NCBI RefSeq assembly: GCF_019052805.1
Contig: NZ_JAHQRJ010000002.1
Location: 372,001-436,000 of the forward strand
Reading direction: 5' to 3'
Length of the DNA stretch: 64,000 nucleotides
Source: Noviherbaspirillum sp. L7-7A
GTDB lineage: Bacteria > Pseudomonadota > Gammaproteobacteria > Burkholderiales > Burkholderiaceae_D
Position numbers and translations under genes: made by a program. The notes beneath the pieces are model-generated. The model ran no database searches and was not told the DNA's origin. It saw nothing but the letters and a program-made list of their open reading frames with translations. Position 1 is the stretch's first letter, and the number at the start of each line of letters is the position of its first letter. Shown piece by piece: positions 38,533-47,329 of this stretch.

Positions 38533-38694
38533 ATGGACCGGCTCAGCAAACCGTCAGACGAATGGATTCGCGATTGGATAGCCAGGGGAGCAGTTCAACG
38601 GCATTTGCCTCCTGATCCAGCAGAGACCCGACGGCAGTGTGAGAAGCAGTTACAAGAGCAGAAGTATCAGGAGTGGCGCCTGCGGTTGGTTTAG
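38533..38694 (+). CDS. Small hypothetical protein, 53 aa
   Basis: MDRLSKPSDEWIRDWIARGA..., charged, with LPPDPAETRR in the middle and a Gln/Lys/Arg-rich end. GGAG lies 9 bases before ATG. A terminator (38741-38771) follows, then a second small ORF with a similar PPPDPKQLR segment. Not recognised. Confidence 0.5.
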   Translation: MDRLSKPSDEWIRDWIARGAVQRHLPPDPAETRRQCEKQLQEQKYQEWRLRLV

Positions 38695-38740
38695 CCCTGC
38701 GTCGAATCCAACAAGGTTCGGTATCGTCACGAAGTCCATA

Positions 38741-38771
38741 AGCCCTGAACGTGCAAGCGTCAGGGCTTTTT
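38741..38771 (+). terminator. Rho-independent terminator between two small ORFs
   Basis: AGCCCTGA (38741-38748) pairs with TCAGGGCT (38760-38767), then TTTTT. It lies 46 bp after the 53-aa ORF and 18 bp before the next ATG, so it could also attenuate the downstream ORFs. Confidence 0.7.
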
Positions 38772-38788
38772 GCTTTCTGGAGCTCGCC

Positions 38789-38950
38789 ATGAGTATCAGT
38801 CAAAAGCAACCGACCAAGCAGCAGGTAAAAAAGTCCATGGAAGGGCGACAGCGAGAGCGCAAGCCGCCGCCCGATCCAAAGCAACTCCGCTGTGAACTTG
38901 GTTGAGACCTTATCGAACCTCAGCGCGCGGACCAGGCGAGGCGGCAATGA
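38789..38950 (+). pseudogene. Small ORF with internal TGA, overlapping the next ORF by ATGA
   Basis: MSISQKQPTKQQVKKSM..., KPPPDPKQLRCELG, then TGA (38903-38905), then DLIEPQRADQARRQ in the same frame and a real TGA at 38948-38950. That last stop overlaps the ATG of the next ORF (ATGA), a hallmark of a coupled gene pair, which argues that the original protein ran through the internal stop (53 residues). GGAG before the ATG. As sequenced, the product is 38 residues. Confidence 0.45.
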
Positions 38951-39048
38951 GCGCGCTGGCCATCTGGCTCTACTTATGGGGCCTGTGGCTTCCCAAGGCA
39001 CCTAAGAAGAATTTAAAGCCCCCTGAAACCAAGAGCACTTTGGCTTGA
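38947..39048 (+). CDS. Tiny membrane-like protein, 33 aa
   Basis: MSALAIWLYLWGLWLPKAPKK...: one short Trp-rich hydrophobic helix (residues 2-16), then a Lys-rich tail. Start overlaps the previous stop by ATGA. Such ORFs are too short for confident prediction; the overlap is the main support. Confidence 0.35.
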   Translation: MSALAIWLYLWGLWLPKAPKKNLKPPETKSTLA

Positions 39049-39537
39049 CGGTTGCACCAGCGCATGCCGGGACTGTGCCCCGGTACCACCCGCGGCCAGC
39101 CGTCAAGCCTAAGTACGTTGAAACGTGTCTCCTCCATGTCGCAGGCATGGGATGGGATTGGTATAAGGGACGATAAACGAACGCAGGATGGTCAGCTATA
39201 GCTTTGGATGGGAGGCGAAAGTTCGACTCGTTGCGGCTCGTCAGCCGAATTTCGTGAAGGTCTCATCATAGCGCAAGACCGGACCTCCTAAACTAACCTG
39301 CCAAAGGAAATCCATGGCCAACTCGCGCCCTTCGCTGACCAGCTATTTTACTCAAAAGGTTGTTAACTGCTCTTGCTGTCCCTTTCCGGCTAGCATGCTT
39401 GACCTTACGACTGCTTATCCTATCCTGGTTAGGTAGCCGTCCAAGCTATCTGGCCAATCAGGTCAGTGGCTTCGCTTTTCATGCGGTTGCACTTTACTTT
39501 TGGAATCGAGCATATTTCTTCTAGCAAGGAGAAAATC
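39049..39537. other. Intergenic with one possible 40-aa ORF
   Basis: 489 bases before the cupin gene. ATG 39314 to TAG 39436 is a 40-codon frame with a strong AAAGGAA site and a Cys-rich middle (VVNCSCCPFPAS); it may be real. Otherwise GC-rich hairpin-prone sequence (39060-39110) with no identified role. Confidence 0.35.
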
Positions 39538-39921
39538 ATGAGTGCCATACTTGAAAGACACAGCTTGGTCCGCAAGCCTGCTACCCAGCCTGATGAAACC
39601 AGGCCATTTGTTGACAGCAAGGGGAAAATGCAAATTTATGAACTGGGAGACCACATTATTGGCCGGGGAGAATTCGAGCCGGGTTGGAAATGGAGTCAGC
39701 ACGTAAAGCCGATTGCCGGGACGGACTCCTGTAAAGCCGCCCATACCGGGTTGATCCTTCAAGGCAGGATGGTGGTGCAGATGGATGATGGCTCACAGCT
39801 TGAATATGGGCCAAACGACTTTTTTTACATGCCGCCTGGTCATGATGCGTGGATAGTCGGCGATGAACGTTGCATTGTTATTGATGTGACGGGCGTCGCA
39901 AAATATGCAAAGCCTCATTAA
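39538..39921 (+). CDS. Cupin-domain protein
   Basis: 127 residues from ATG 39538, which has an AAGGAG site. Single cupin barrel: GEFEPGWKWSQHVKPI, HTGLILQGRMVVQMDDG, GPNDFFYMPPGHDAWIVGDE. Candidate metal ligands include His in SQHV and HTG and His of PPGHDAW, arranged like metal-dependent cupins. Stand-alone; role unknown. Confidence 0.85.
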   Translation: MSAILERHSLVRKPATQPDETRPFVDSKGKMQIYELGDHIIGRGEFEPGWKWSQHVKPIAGTDSCKAAHTGLILQGRMVVQMDDGSQLEYGPNDFFYMPPGHDAWIVGDERCIVIDVTGVAKYAKPH

Positions 39922-40149
39922 CACGCAACCAGAATGACGTCCGACGTTTTAAGTTTAAAGAACATCAACTGCTGGCTGGTCTAAGCTTGAACGAGCAACG
40001 ATGCTCTGACTAGCCGGTCATCAACGCTATGGATAGCTGCTTAGGGCATCTGTCTGTTAGCGTTCAAAACCGACCTTAAAAGGAAGTAGCGCTTTCAACA
40101 CAAGACAGACTATTGACATCCAAAGTTAGTACGTTGCAGCACATCCACT

Positions 40150-42612
40150 ATGTCTTTAACGAGAAGAAAATTCTCCCGCACGGCACAAGCAATCGCATCG
40201 GCACAAATGTCCGTGTGGGAGGCGTCCATTGTCAATGGACAGGTGACTCAAGGCGAAGTGCTGTGGACGGGCACAGGTAGTGAAGTTATCGGCAAAAAGG
40301 GACGTCTGTTTCGACAGAAATATGCCGATTTCATTGCAATGGTGCATCCCGAAGATCGCAAAACAGTTCACGAGAGCCAGCAGGCAGCGGTTGGGGTCAT
40401 GTCCGAATACCAGTTGGAGTTTCGGATAAAACGCGACGATACACTGATTTACTGGTTATGCGTCAAAGCGCAAGTTCAGACTGACGAAAATGGGGCCGCA
40501 GTTCGAACGCTAGGTATTGTCTGGAATATTACAGAACAAAAACGGCTTCACGAAAATCTCTCCCTCGCAGTTGAGGCTGCAAAAATGGCCCTATGGGAAT
40601 CCGAAATTAAAAGTGGCAAAGTCTATTGGTCCGGTCAGGGCGCTAGCCTTCTCGGTTTCAGTGCAGAGCCTTTTGAGTCATCATTTGATCAGTTTCTTGG
40701 CTATATTCATCCGCAGGATAGAGGAAGAATTTGGCATAGCTTCCAGAACGCCATACAGCAGCAAAAACGTTATCACATCGAATATCGCGTTACATGGCCG
40801 GACCAGTCAGTACACTGGATCGAAGCAAAAGGCGAAGTGTACGCGGATACATACGGGCAGCCCGAACGCACACTCGGCATTCTCGCTGACGTTACTTCCA
40901 AGAAGAATACTGAAATTGCTTTAGCGGAACAGAGGGATCTTGCCGAAACGACTCTACACTCGATCGCCGATGCCGTCATCACTACTGACAACCTCGGCCT
41001 TGTGCTTCAACTGAACCGGGCTGCAGAAGATATGGTTGGCTGGCCGGCTGAAACGGCAGTCGGAAAGCCGGTTGAAGAGGTGTTACATTTAACTAGCGAA
41101 GAAAATGGCAAGGCGGTCGAAAACCTTGTTGCTCGGTGTTTAGCTAGTGGAAGAGCCGTTTCTATCCCCGCCGATACCGTCATGGTTTCGCGCAATGGGA
41201 GGCAAATCGCCGTCACGGACTCTTTGGCGCCGATTTATTCCCATGACGGGACCGTTCTCGGCACCGTTCTGGTACTCCATGATGTCAGTCATGAACGTCA
41301 GTTGACACACGAGCTGTCATGGCAAGCAAGCCATGACACGCTGACTGGCCTGATCAACAGGCGCGAGTTCGAAGTACAGCTTGGTGAGGCGCTCGCTAAT
41401 GCGAAGGTATCGGATGCAGTCCATGCGCTTCTCTTCCTGGACCTTGATCAGTTTAAAGTGGTCAATGACCTATGCGGCCATGGCGCTGGTGACGAATTGC
41501 TCAGGCAGCTAGCCTCGGTGTTGCAATCGTTCATGCGCGGCAGTGATACGCTTGCTCGGCTCGGCGGTGATGAGTTAGCCGTATTGCTGCGAAACTGCTC
41601 ACTTGCGACAGCAAAGTATTTGTCCGACAAGTTGCGCCAAGCAGTCAAAGACTTTCATTTTTTTTGGAATAACGAGCGTCTTGAAGTAAGCATTAGCATT
41701 GGCCTCGCGGCTGTGACCGCACAGAGCTTATCAGTTACCGAGGTAATGGCCTGTGCTGACAAGGCGTGTTACCTTGCAAAAGAACAAGGCCGCGATCGCG
41801 TACATGTCTTTGAAGCGAACGATATCAGGCTGGTGCAACGGCAGCGGGAAATGCAGTGGATCGCCCGGCTGAACCACGCACTACAGCAGAATAATTTTAA
41901 GCTCTGTGTCCAGCCAATCATGAGCCTCAAAGACGGCACTAGCGCGCATGCAGAGGTACTTATTCGAATGCTGGGAGAAGACAACGAAATCATTCCACCT
42001 GGAGCCTTTATCCCCGCGGCCGAGCGTTACAACCTTATGCCGGCAATAGACAAGTGGGTCATCGAAACTTGCTTTCGCTATATGAGCCAACCGCATAGGA
42101 AGCGACAACCAGATTGCGAGACGCCTGATCCGATACTGTCTCACTGCTTGTCAATCAACCTATCGGGCGGATCGCTCAACGATGATCATCTGGTTCCGTT
42201 TATTGCGAAACAACTTCAACGCCACGCAGTTGATCCTACGCGCATCTGCTTTGAAATTACCGAGACTGCTGCGATACGCAACTTTCCAAAAGCGAAAAAG
42301 TTTGTCAATGAAATTAAGAAAATGGGTTGTCTTTTTTCCTTGGACGATTTTGGCACGGGCCTGTCTTCGTTTTCCTATTTGAAAAATTTTCCTGTGGATT
42401 ACCTGAAGATTGATGGCAGCTTTATCAAACAGCTCTCCAGAGATAATGTTGATCGGGCGATGGTGGCATCCATTAACGAAATAGGCCATGTAATGGGCAT
42501 AAAGACAGTGGCGGAATTCGTCGAAGATGAGGCTATATTAGAAATGCTCCGCAGTATCGGCATCGACTTTGCCCAAGGAATCGCTGTAGGAGAACCCAGG
42601 ATTTTAGATTAG
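40150..42612 (+). CDS. PAS-PAS-PAS-GGDEF-EAL protein (c-di-GMP turnover)
   Basis: 820 residues, no membrane helix. PAS domains at about 15-132, 138-252 and 260-380. GGDEF domain about 392-555 with signature GGDEL (472-476), which keeps the catalytic Asp/Glu. EAL domain about 565-820 with EVL (602-604) in place of EAL, Asn670 (SINLSGG), Glu (FEITET), DDFGTG (732-737), LKIDGSF and Glu in AEFVED, so the metal-binding set is largely intact. Probably senses a cytoplasmic cue and makes and/or degrades c-di-GMP. No ribosome site is obvious before the ATG. Confidence 0.92.
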   Translation: MSLTRRKFSRTAQAIASAQMSVWEASIVNGQVTQGEVLWTGTGSEVIGKKGRLFRQKYADFIAMVHPEDRKTVHESQQAAVGVMSEYQLEFRIKRDDTLIYWLCVKAQVQTDENGAAVRTLGIVWNITEQKRLHENLSLAVEAAKMALWESEIKSGKVYWSGQGASLLGFSAEPFESSFDQFLGYIHPQDRGRIWHSFQNAIQQQKRYHIEYRVTWPDQSVHWIEAKGEVYADTYGQPERTLGILADVTSKKNTEIALAEQRDLAETTLHSIADAVITTDNLGLVLQLNRAAEDMVGWPAETAVGKPVEEVLHLTSEENGKAVENLVARCLASGRAVSIPADTVMVSRNGRQIAVTDSLAPIYSHDGTVLGTVLVLHDVSHERQLTHELSWQASHDTLTGLINRREFEVQLGEALANAKVSDAVHALLFLDLDQFKVVNDLCGHGAGDELLRQLASVLQSFMRGSDTLARLGGDELAVLLRNCSLATAKYLSDKLRQAVKDFHFFWNNERLEVSISIGLAAVTAQSLSVTEVMACADKACYLAKEQGRDRVHVFEANDIRLVQRQREMQWIARLNHALQQNNFKLCVQPIMSLKDGTSAHAEVLIRMLGEDNEIIPPGAFIPAAERYNLMPAIDKWVIETCFRYMSQPHRKRQPDCETPDPILSHCLSINLSGGSLNDDHLVPFIAKQLQRHAVDPTRICFEITETAAIRNFPKAKKFVNEIKKMGCLFSLDDFGTGLSSFSYLKNFPVDYLKIDGSFIKQLSRDNVDRAMVASINEIGHVMGIKTVAEFVEDEAILEMLRSIGIDFAQGIAVGEPRILD

Positions 42613-43495
42613 TGCAGCCTGATGAAAATTGGCGCTTCTGACCTACTCCGGGCACTCGCAGATGTCTCGACTCCCTACACCCAATGCCAAGAAAAAGATT
42701 TTATTTCCCAAAATGGGCCACTACAGTCGTCTCTCAAAGTTAATTGACAGAATAATAGCTGCGGACTAGCGGCCTGAATGCCTTCACCCGTCCTGATTGC
42801 AGCTTCGACGGTACCAATGCGGTAGCGAGCAATTTCGTGGCTACGACGCGCCGCGAGATATGGGTCAGCACTTGCTATTTATAGTTATAATTTAAAAAAA
42901 CCAATGCTTGGCAAAAAGACGGTCGCTTCGTCGAACACATGTTGTCGTTTCGAACTCAAATCTGTGAGGGTGTGCAATATTGTGTTAAGCGGACGGCTAC
43001 TTTCGTTTGTTGAAGGACTGCTTGTAGCCGAACCCAGATCATTTGACGGGCTAAAATTTAGATTAGATCTGACAGTTATTGCTCGATGAAGTCTAGGCCA
43101 TTACATATAAGATGCTTCTTATTTTTGCATTTTCGGTCCCGCTTTGCCTCCATCTCATGCGTATGATTGTTCCAGCCGCAATGATGCTTACTCCTGAAAA
43201 TCTGGAGCAAGAGCCTTGCTATACCAGCAATCTGATGATTGGGGATTAACAACAAGGCGGCATGTTCGGCCGCAATGTACGCTAGGCTAGGCTGCTCGAC
43301 ATGACGATACCGACCTCTCCGCGCGATTTGCTGGCGCCGCTGTTCGATCCTCAACTGGTGCGTACGACGAGCGCACCGATAACGCTGCACGTTCACCAAA
43401 TCAACGCCGAGGATGGCACCGCAGTTCACTACGCGCAAGTTTAGGTGATACGCCAGGTGGAGACCATGACCCCATAGATGGCATTCATAGGTGCG
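42613..43495. other. Long intergenic stretch with a dispersed-repeat copy
   Basis: 883 bases. 43027-43061 (GCCGAACCCAGA, CGGGCTAAAAT) matches the copy at 37963. A minus-strand frame at 43438-43076 is Arg/His/Gln-rich without motif and is not accepted. Confidence 0.45.
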
Positions 43496-43756
43496 TCAGA
43501 AATCCGACAGACCTACTGCTAGCGTATCTTGATTCGTAAGTGCTTCCAGACGCTCCATGTCCTCAACGTTGCGAAACCCATCTGTAATATCACACCAAGC
43601 TAAATATACGGTAACTGCATGAGCCCGAAAATACGAACTCGTCTCAGCAACAGGGAGTTCTCGAGCATCTATGTCTTCCGCATGCTGAATCAATTCTTTG
43701 ATGCGGTTTTCTGTCATGCCGGTAATTACATTGTAGAAAGAAGAAGGTTGTGTCAT
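43496..43756 (-). CDS. Hypothetical protein, 86 aa
   Basis: Acidic soluble protein (MTQPSSFYNVITGMTENRIKEL, then AEDIDARELPVAETSSYFRA and HAVTVYLAWCDITDGF). A GAAGGGAAG site precedes ATG 43756. No recognised family. Codon use and ribosome site support a real gene. Confidence 0.6.
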   Translation of the reverse strand: MTQPSSFYNVITGMTENRIKELIQHAEDIDARELPVAETSSYFRAHAVTVYLAWCDITDGFRNVEDMERLEALTNQDTLAVGLSDF

Positions 43757-44662
43757 GTCGCTTCCCTTCAGGAAACCAGGTGGCTAAGACCGCTCTGGAA
43801 ATGGCGGACCCTGACAAGGGTATATCTGGTTGGTAAACCGGGAATGGTCTGATCGCCCGGATTACCTCTCCACCCCCACGCCTATCGGTGGCATGTGTTA
43901 CGGATGGCAAGATCATAGAGGTGGCGGGTTACGCGAGTGTGACAACTCTGATAAAAAGCGGTTCCAACTAAAAAATTACTTTAATGCAACTTTATGCCGA
44001 CGGGCTTTTTTTATGAAGCCTTGAGCGAAGGATCGAGCTTAAGCTGAAGGAAATAGCCAAATTCAAGATGAAAATGGCACAGCGTGACGGTTATCAGCGA
44101 AAGGCGTACGCGATACGTCGCATGAACTTGGCGGTTATGAGGTTAAGTTAGGCAACATCTATAGTCGAGCAAGATAAAGCGGCCCGTTGGGCAAGGTCGT
44201 GGTGCCTTGTTAGTAGTATGCGTCAGTTCAAGCTAGGCAATGGCGGCAACCGGTGCTAATTCCGGTCCTTGGCACCGTCGAGTGCTTGGTCAACCATTTC
44301 AGTGCCTGAGCTGGCACACCGCAGGCGCATTATCGCTGTTTTTGGGAAAGAAAAGCTACAGGCCCTACGGTCTACGGCCAAGAGGGAAACCCCGAGGAGG
44401 CAAGCGTGACTCGACGGCTAACTGTCCAGACATACCTGGTGCCGACATAGCGGCAACAAGAAGCAGGAGTCACCGGAAATTGGAAACGCCCTCATGAAAG
44501 CAGTTCCGGGCAGACTTCGCAACTGTCATGCTGTATGTCGATCTATCACATAATATATAGCTGCCCATAACTATTTCCTTTTAGACCTTAATTGTCATTC
44601 ACAAAACGTATGACAGGTATGGGCACAGGTAATTTTCTTTATGGCGAGAAACTGCTTATAGT
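43757..44662. other. Intergenic, no supported gene
   Basis: About 900 bases. A frame at 44240-44497 is Arg/Gly-rich and unsupported. The stretch leads into the small-RNA-like cluster. Confidence 0.4.
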
Positions 44663-44728
44663 TCTCCTTGTCTCCTCCATTCCGCAACGGATGGATTTAA
44701 GCCCGCTCCTTGTAAGCGGGTTTTTTTT
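44663..44728 (+). ncRNA. Candidate small RNA A1 with anti-SD-like CUCCUCC and terminator
   Basis: Order: TATAGT (44657-44662, possible -10), TGTCTCCTCCAT (44669-44680; CTCCTCC complements a Shine-Dalgarno sequence), a small hairpin CCAT..CCG / CGG.ATGG (44678-44695), then GGATTTAAGCCCGCT and a terminator closing with AGCGGGTTTTTTTT (44700-44728). No ORF. The mirrored copy A2 shares TGTCTCCTCCAT, the ATGGATTTAAGCCCGCT block and the terminator. Confidence 0.5.
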
Positions 44729-44751
44729 GCTCAATTTTTTGTTGTCCAAAG

Positions 44752-44783
44752 AAAAAACCCGCGATCGTTACCGATGCGGGTTT
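44752..44783 (-). terminator. Minus-strand terminator
   Basis: Stem AAACCCGC (44756-44763) / GCGGGTTT (44776-44783) with an A-run on the plus strand, so it ends leftward transcripts such as one from candidate A2. Confidence 0.65.
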
Positions 44784-44885
44784 CCCTGTCTTCTCCGATC
44801 CCAGCTCAAGGCATGGATTTTTGTGCTCGGATAATGAACTTAAAACGCAACCTTGTCTACATGCAGTGCAGCATGAAAAGGGCAA

Positions 44886-44955
44886 AAGAAAGCCCGCTGG
44901 GATAATCGCAGCGGGCTTAAATCCATTCCAGGGGAGGGATGGAGGAGACAGTTCA
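44886..44955 (-). ncRNA. Candidate small RNA A2, convergent homologue of A1
   Basis: Read leftward: TGTCTCCTCCAT (44950-44939), CCCTCCCC, GGAATGGATTTAAGCCCGCTG and terminator GCCCGCTG-loop-CCAGCGGGC then TTTCTTTT (to 44886). Shares two exact blocks with A1 but has its own loop sequence, so the copies have diverged while keeping the CU-rich motif and terminator. Confidence 0.5.
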
Positions 44956-45039
44956 CATACTAGGGATATCGGGGGCCGAGGGAAAGTCAGTGAAACGCCT
45001 CAATCCATGTAGGATTATCCTGTCATGGATCGACCACAG

Positions 45040-45117
45040 AAAAGGCTGCTGCAGGCAATGACCCGCAGCGGCCAAGATGCCTTCCGAGAGATTGCCAACC
45101 CTCGTCAGGCAGGCAAA
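45040..45117 (-). ncRNA. Candidate small RNA B1
   Basis: Read leftward: CTGACGAGGGTTGGC, TCGGAAGGCATCTTGGCCGCTG, then a weaker hairpin ending GCAGCAGCCTTTTCT. Alignable with B2 at 46.4-46.5 kb over about 75 bp (shared ATCTTGGCCGCTG and CTGACGAGGG). Here the terminator stem is imperfect, so this copy may be dead. Confidence 0.35.
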
Positions 45118-45493
45118 TTCATTGTGCACTTCCGCATCAAGGCTAGTATTGCACCAAGTTGGATTTGGGCAAGTGCCCTTCAGCTTTGCAATGTGGGAAA
45201 TGTTAGCCATAACACGGAGATGTACTAAGCACGCAATGGGTTGCGTAATACAACTAAAACTGCTGCGTGACCCATACAGCGGAACTTACCTGCGGTAGTC
45301 TGAATGGCATGCTCTTCAGGCTCATGTGTCTTTATCAGAACGGGGTTGCACTCGGGATGGAAGAGCTTTTGACGCTTCCCCGTTACACTGGGCATCTTGT
45401 TTTTGAGAGCTGGGCGCATCACAACAGATTCTCGTCATTCAACTGGCGGCACGCCTGCTAGACCTGAAAGCCAAAGGTGGGCCGCGCGACATC

Positions 45494-45676
45494 GTGCCGC
45501 CCTTATATAACCCGCACCCAATAAAGATGCCGGATATGCAGGAGCCCCTAATGACGCTATATGGCTATGAACGTCACGTTGAGGGAGACAGCTTAGTAGC
45601 GCGTGTCCAATACTGGGTATTGTTGCCGGTCCCACGAAAGGAAGGGAAAGATCAACAAAATCCGATAATCGTGTGA
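45494..45676 (+). CDS. Possible small protein, start uncertain
   Basis: The frame is open upstream to a stop at about 45403 and encodes QLAARLLDLKAKGGPRDIVP, YNPHPIKMPDMQEPLM and TLYGYERHVEGDSLVARVQY, which looks protein-like (amphipathic helix, then beta-type stretch). The only starts are GTG 45494 and ATG 45530. No family recognised. Could be the 3' part of a decayed gene. Confidence 0.35.
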   Translation: MPPLYNPHPIKMPDMQEPLMTLYGYERHVEGDSLVARVQYWVLLPVPRKEGKDQQNPIIV

Positions 45677-45816
45677 AGCGGCGACCGGAGCCAACCAGGC
45701 CCTTGGTTGTACGTGCCTCGATGTTCAATCACTCCCCTTGCCCAGTCGAGGCACTGGTGATCATGCTAACAAACTAGCTTCATCACCCCATGCTCCGAGT
45801 TGAATGTCTGCCGCGA

Positions 45817-46302
45817 TCATTTTGGCGGCTGAGGGAACCGGATCGCCGGGCCTTTGGGCTCCACGCCGGCCGGCAAATAGGCCGGCGCCAGTTCGCCGGC
45901 CGGGCCTAGAGTGCGAATGAAACGGTACAGCGATGACAGGTCCTCATCGCTCATGTCCCGCAGTGCGAACCAGGGCATCGGTGGGCGCAACTGTCTTTCC
46001 CTAGCCATCTTCAGCCACTCCGACTCGGACACTTTCTGGAAGAATAGCCGAAGGTTGGACGGATAGGTTGTGCCCCAGGGCCCGTTCCAGCCGAGCTGAT
46101 CGCCCACCAGCCATTGCGCTTCCGGTACCTGACCGCCGGAAAGGCCATAGCCCGGGGTATGGCAGTCGTTGCATCCGCCTATCTTTGCTAAGTAACGTCC
46201 GCGCTCGATCGACCCTCCGGCGGCGCTGGCATTTAAACATGACATCAACAGCAGTGCGGCCAACGCGGCCGCCTTCTGCCTCCCCCGCATCCTCGTATTC
46301 AT
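45817..46302 (-). CDS. Periplasmic c-type cytochrome
   Basis: 161 residues with Sec signal peptide (KAAALAALLLMSCLNASA) and one haem site CNDCH (Cys44-His48). Downstream Met candidates in RPPMPWFALRDMSDEDL can serve as the sixth ligand. Resembles the monohaem cytochromes that accept electrons in dehydrogenase complexes. AGGAGGAAG site before ATG 46302. No oxidoreductase partner nearby. Confidence 0.9.
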   Translation of the reverse strand: MNTRMRGRQKAAALAALLLMSCLNASAAGGSIERGRYLAKIGGCNDCHTPGYGLSGGQVPEAQWLVGDQLGWNGPWGTTYPSNLRLFFQKVSESEWLKMARERQLRPPMPWFALRDMSDEDLSSLYRFIRTLGPAGELAPAYLPAGVEPKGPAIRFPQPPK

Positions 46303-46435
46303 GCTTCCTCCTGTCGTTTGTTGAGGCGTCCGATTGCGCCTAATGCAATGTTATGGTGGTCAAAAACCGTGTTTTTGAAGTACACCAATAGCGCTTAACG
46401 CTGTCACTCCAGACCAATCTCGATGACGACAGTAA

Positions 46436-46510
46436 AAGAAAAGCCGCTGCGGGTAGTAAGCCACAGCGGCCAAGATAACTTCCAGGATAGCCGCCCTCGT
46501 CAGACGACTG
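46436..46510 (-). ncRNA. Candidate small RNA B2 / terminator of the resolvase remnant
   Basis: Read leftward: CTGACGAGGGCGGC, TCCTGGAAGTTATCTTGGCCGCTG, loop, CAGCGGCTTTTCTTTT (GCCGCTG 46443-46449 pairs with CAGCGGC 46464-46470). Homologous to B1. It starts within a few bases of the resolvase stop codon, so it may act simply as that gene's terminator. Confidence 0.4.
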
Positions 46511-46516
46511 GTTTTA

Positions 46517-46907
46517 TTATGCGCCTTCTGGCCATGCAATGCGCATTACTGTCGCACGCGACACGCCACGCAGCCGGGATAGCTCGCTGATTGAGGCGCC
46601 AGATTTATGCCTGGCCAGAATATCGGCACGCTGCTCGGCCGTAGTGGTTGCGGGTCGGCCCAGCGTTTTGCCTTGCTGCTTCGCCCGCTGCAATCCGACT
46701 TGTGTCCGCTCCACCAAGAGATCGCGCTCGAGCTCGGCGACGGCGGCAAGTGTCGTCAACATCATCTTGCTCGCTGGTGAAGTCAGGTCCAGCGCGCCCA
46801 GCTGCAGGACAATGACTTTGATACTGCGGGAAGCCAGGAGCTTGATGGTGCCGCCGACGTCATGCGCATCCCGGCCCAGCCGATCGAGCTTGGAGACAAC
46901 TAGGCTC
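46517..46907 (-). pseudogene. Serine recombinase (resolvase/invertase), N-terminally truncated
   Basis: Starts abruptly at about 46907 with SLVVSKLDRLGRDAHD, then LTSPASKMMLTTLAAVAELERDLL, QRAKQQGKTLGRP and a C-terminal HTH (SGASISELSRLRGVSRATVM). The N-terminal catalytic part with the active Ser (YxRVS...) is missing; the DNA to its right belongs to a PEP-CTERM gene. Probably the relic of a transposon resolvase cut by recombination. The ATG at 46765 could still make a helix-E plus HTH fragment. Confidence 0.88.
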
Positions 46908-46909
46908 TT

Positions 46910-47104
46910 ACAGCAACGGCATGCACTCTATGCTGGCAGCACAAGTGGCTGGAGCAATTACAACCTAACTTTTAGAACTTACTATGACAACGCAGCGGGC
47001 TCTGCGGCCCAAGTGCCGAACCCGCCACAGCCGCGCTGCCGGGCCTCGGTCTGCTCGGCTTTGCAGCATCCCGCCGCAAGGCAGCAAAAAGGAAGAGCGC
47101 ATAA
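46910..47104 (+). pseudogene. C-terminal remnant of a PEP-CTERM protein
   Basis: Begins at the junction with the resolvase: HALYAGSTSGWSNYNLTFRT, YYDNAAGSAAQVP; then a one-base loss near 47018 shifts EPATAALPGLGLLGFAASRRK into another frame, ending at TAA 47102. The sorting helix closely matches that of the intact PEP-CTERM gene just downstream. The 5' part is gone. Confidence 0.8.
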
Positions 47105-47124
47105 GCAGTCCATCGGCCCCATCA

Positions 47125-47149
47125 AAGCCCGCCGAGTGCGGGCTTTTTT
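47125..47149 (+). terminator. Rho-independent terminator after the PEP-CTERM remnant
   Basis: AAAGCCCGC-5 nt-GCGGGCTTTTTT, perfect stem, on the strand of the remnant. Confidence 0.85.
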
Positions 47150-47329
47150 CGTCTCTACGGTCAATCGCGAGCAACCCCGTCTGTCAGCATTTCTTACATT
47201 CATCATGAAATTTTGAAATTATATTTCCTTAACTAATTGTTTTTTAAGGGTAATCATTTATTGGCATAAATGTTGCCTATATTGCAATACGTTAGGCTTT
47301 TCGTGGGCTGTCCTATAAGGGGGATAACA

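Noticed and set aside
43076-43438. Minus-strand frame of 120 codons
   Set aside because: Arg/Gln/His-rich, no ribosome site, no motif.
44240-44497. Frame resembling a group II intron 3' region or a small gene
   Set aside because: Looked for a domain V hairpin and a reverse transcriptase; neither found.
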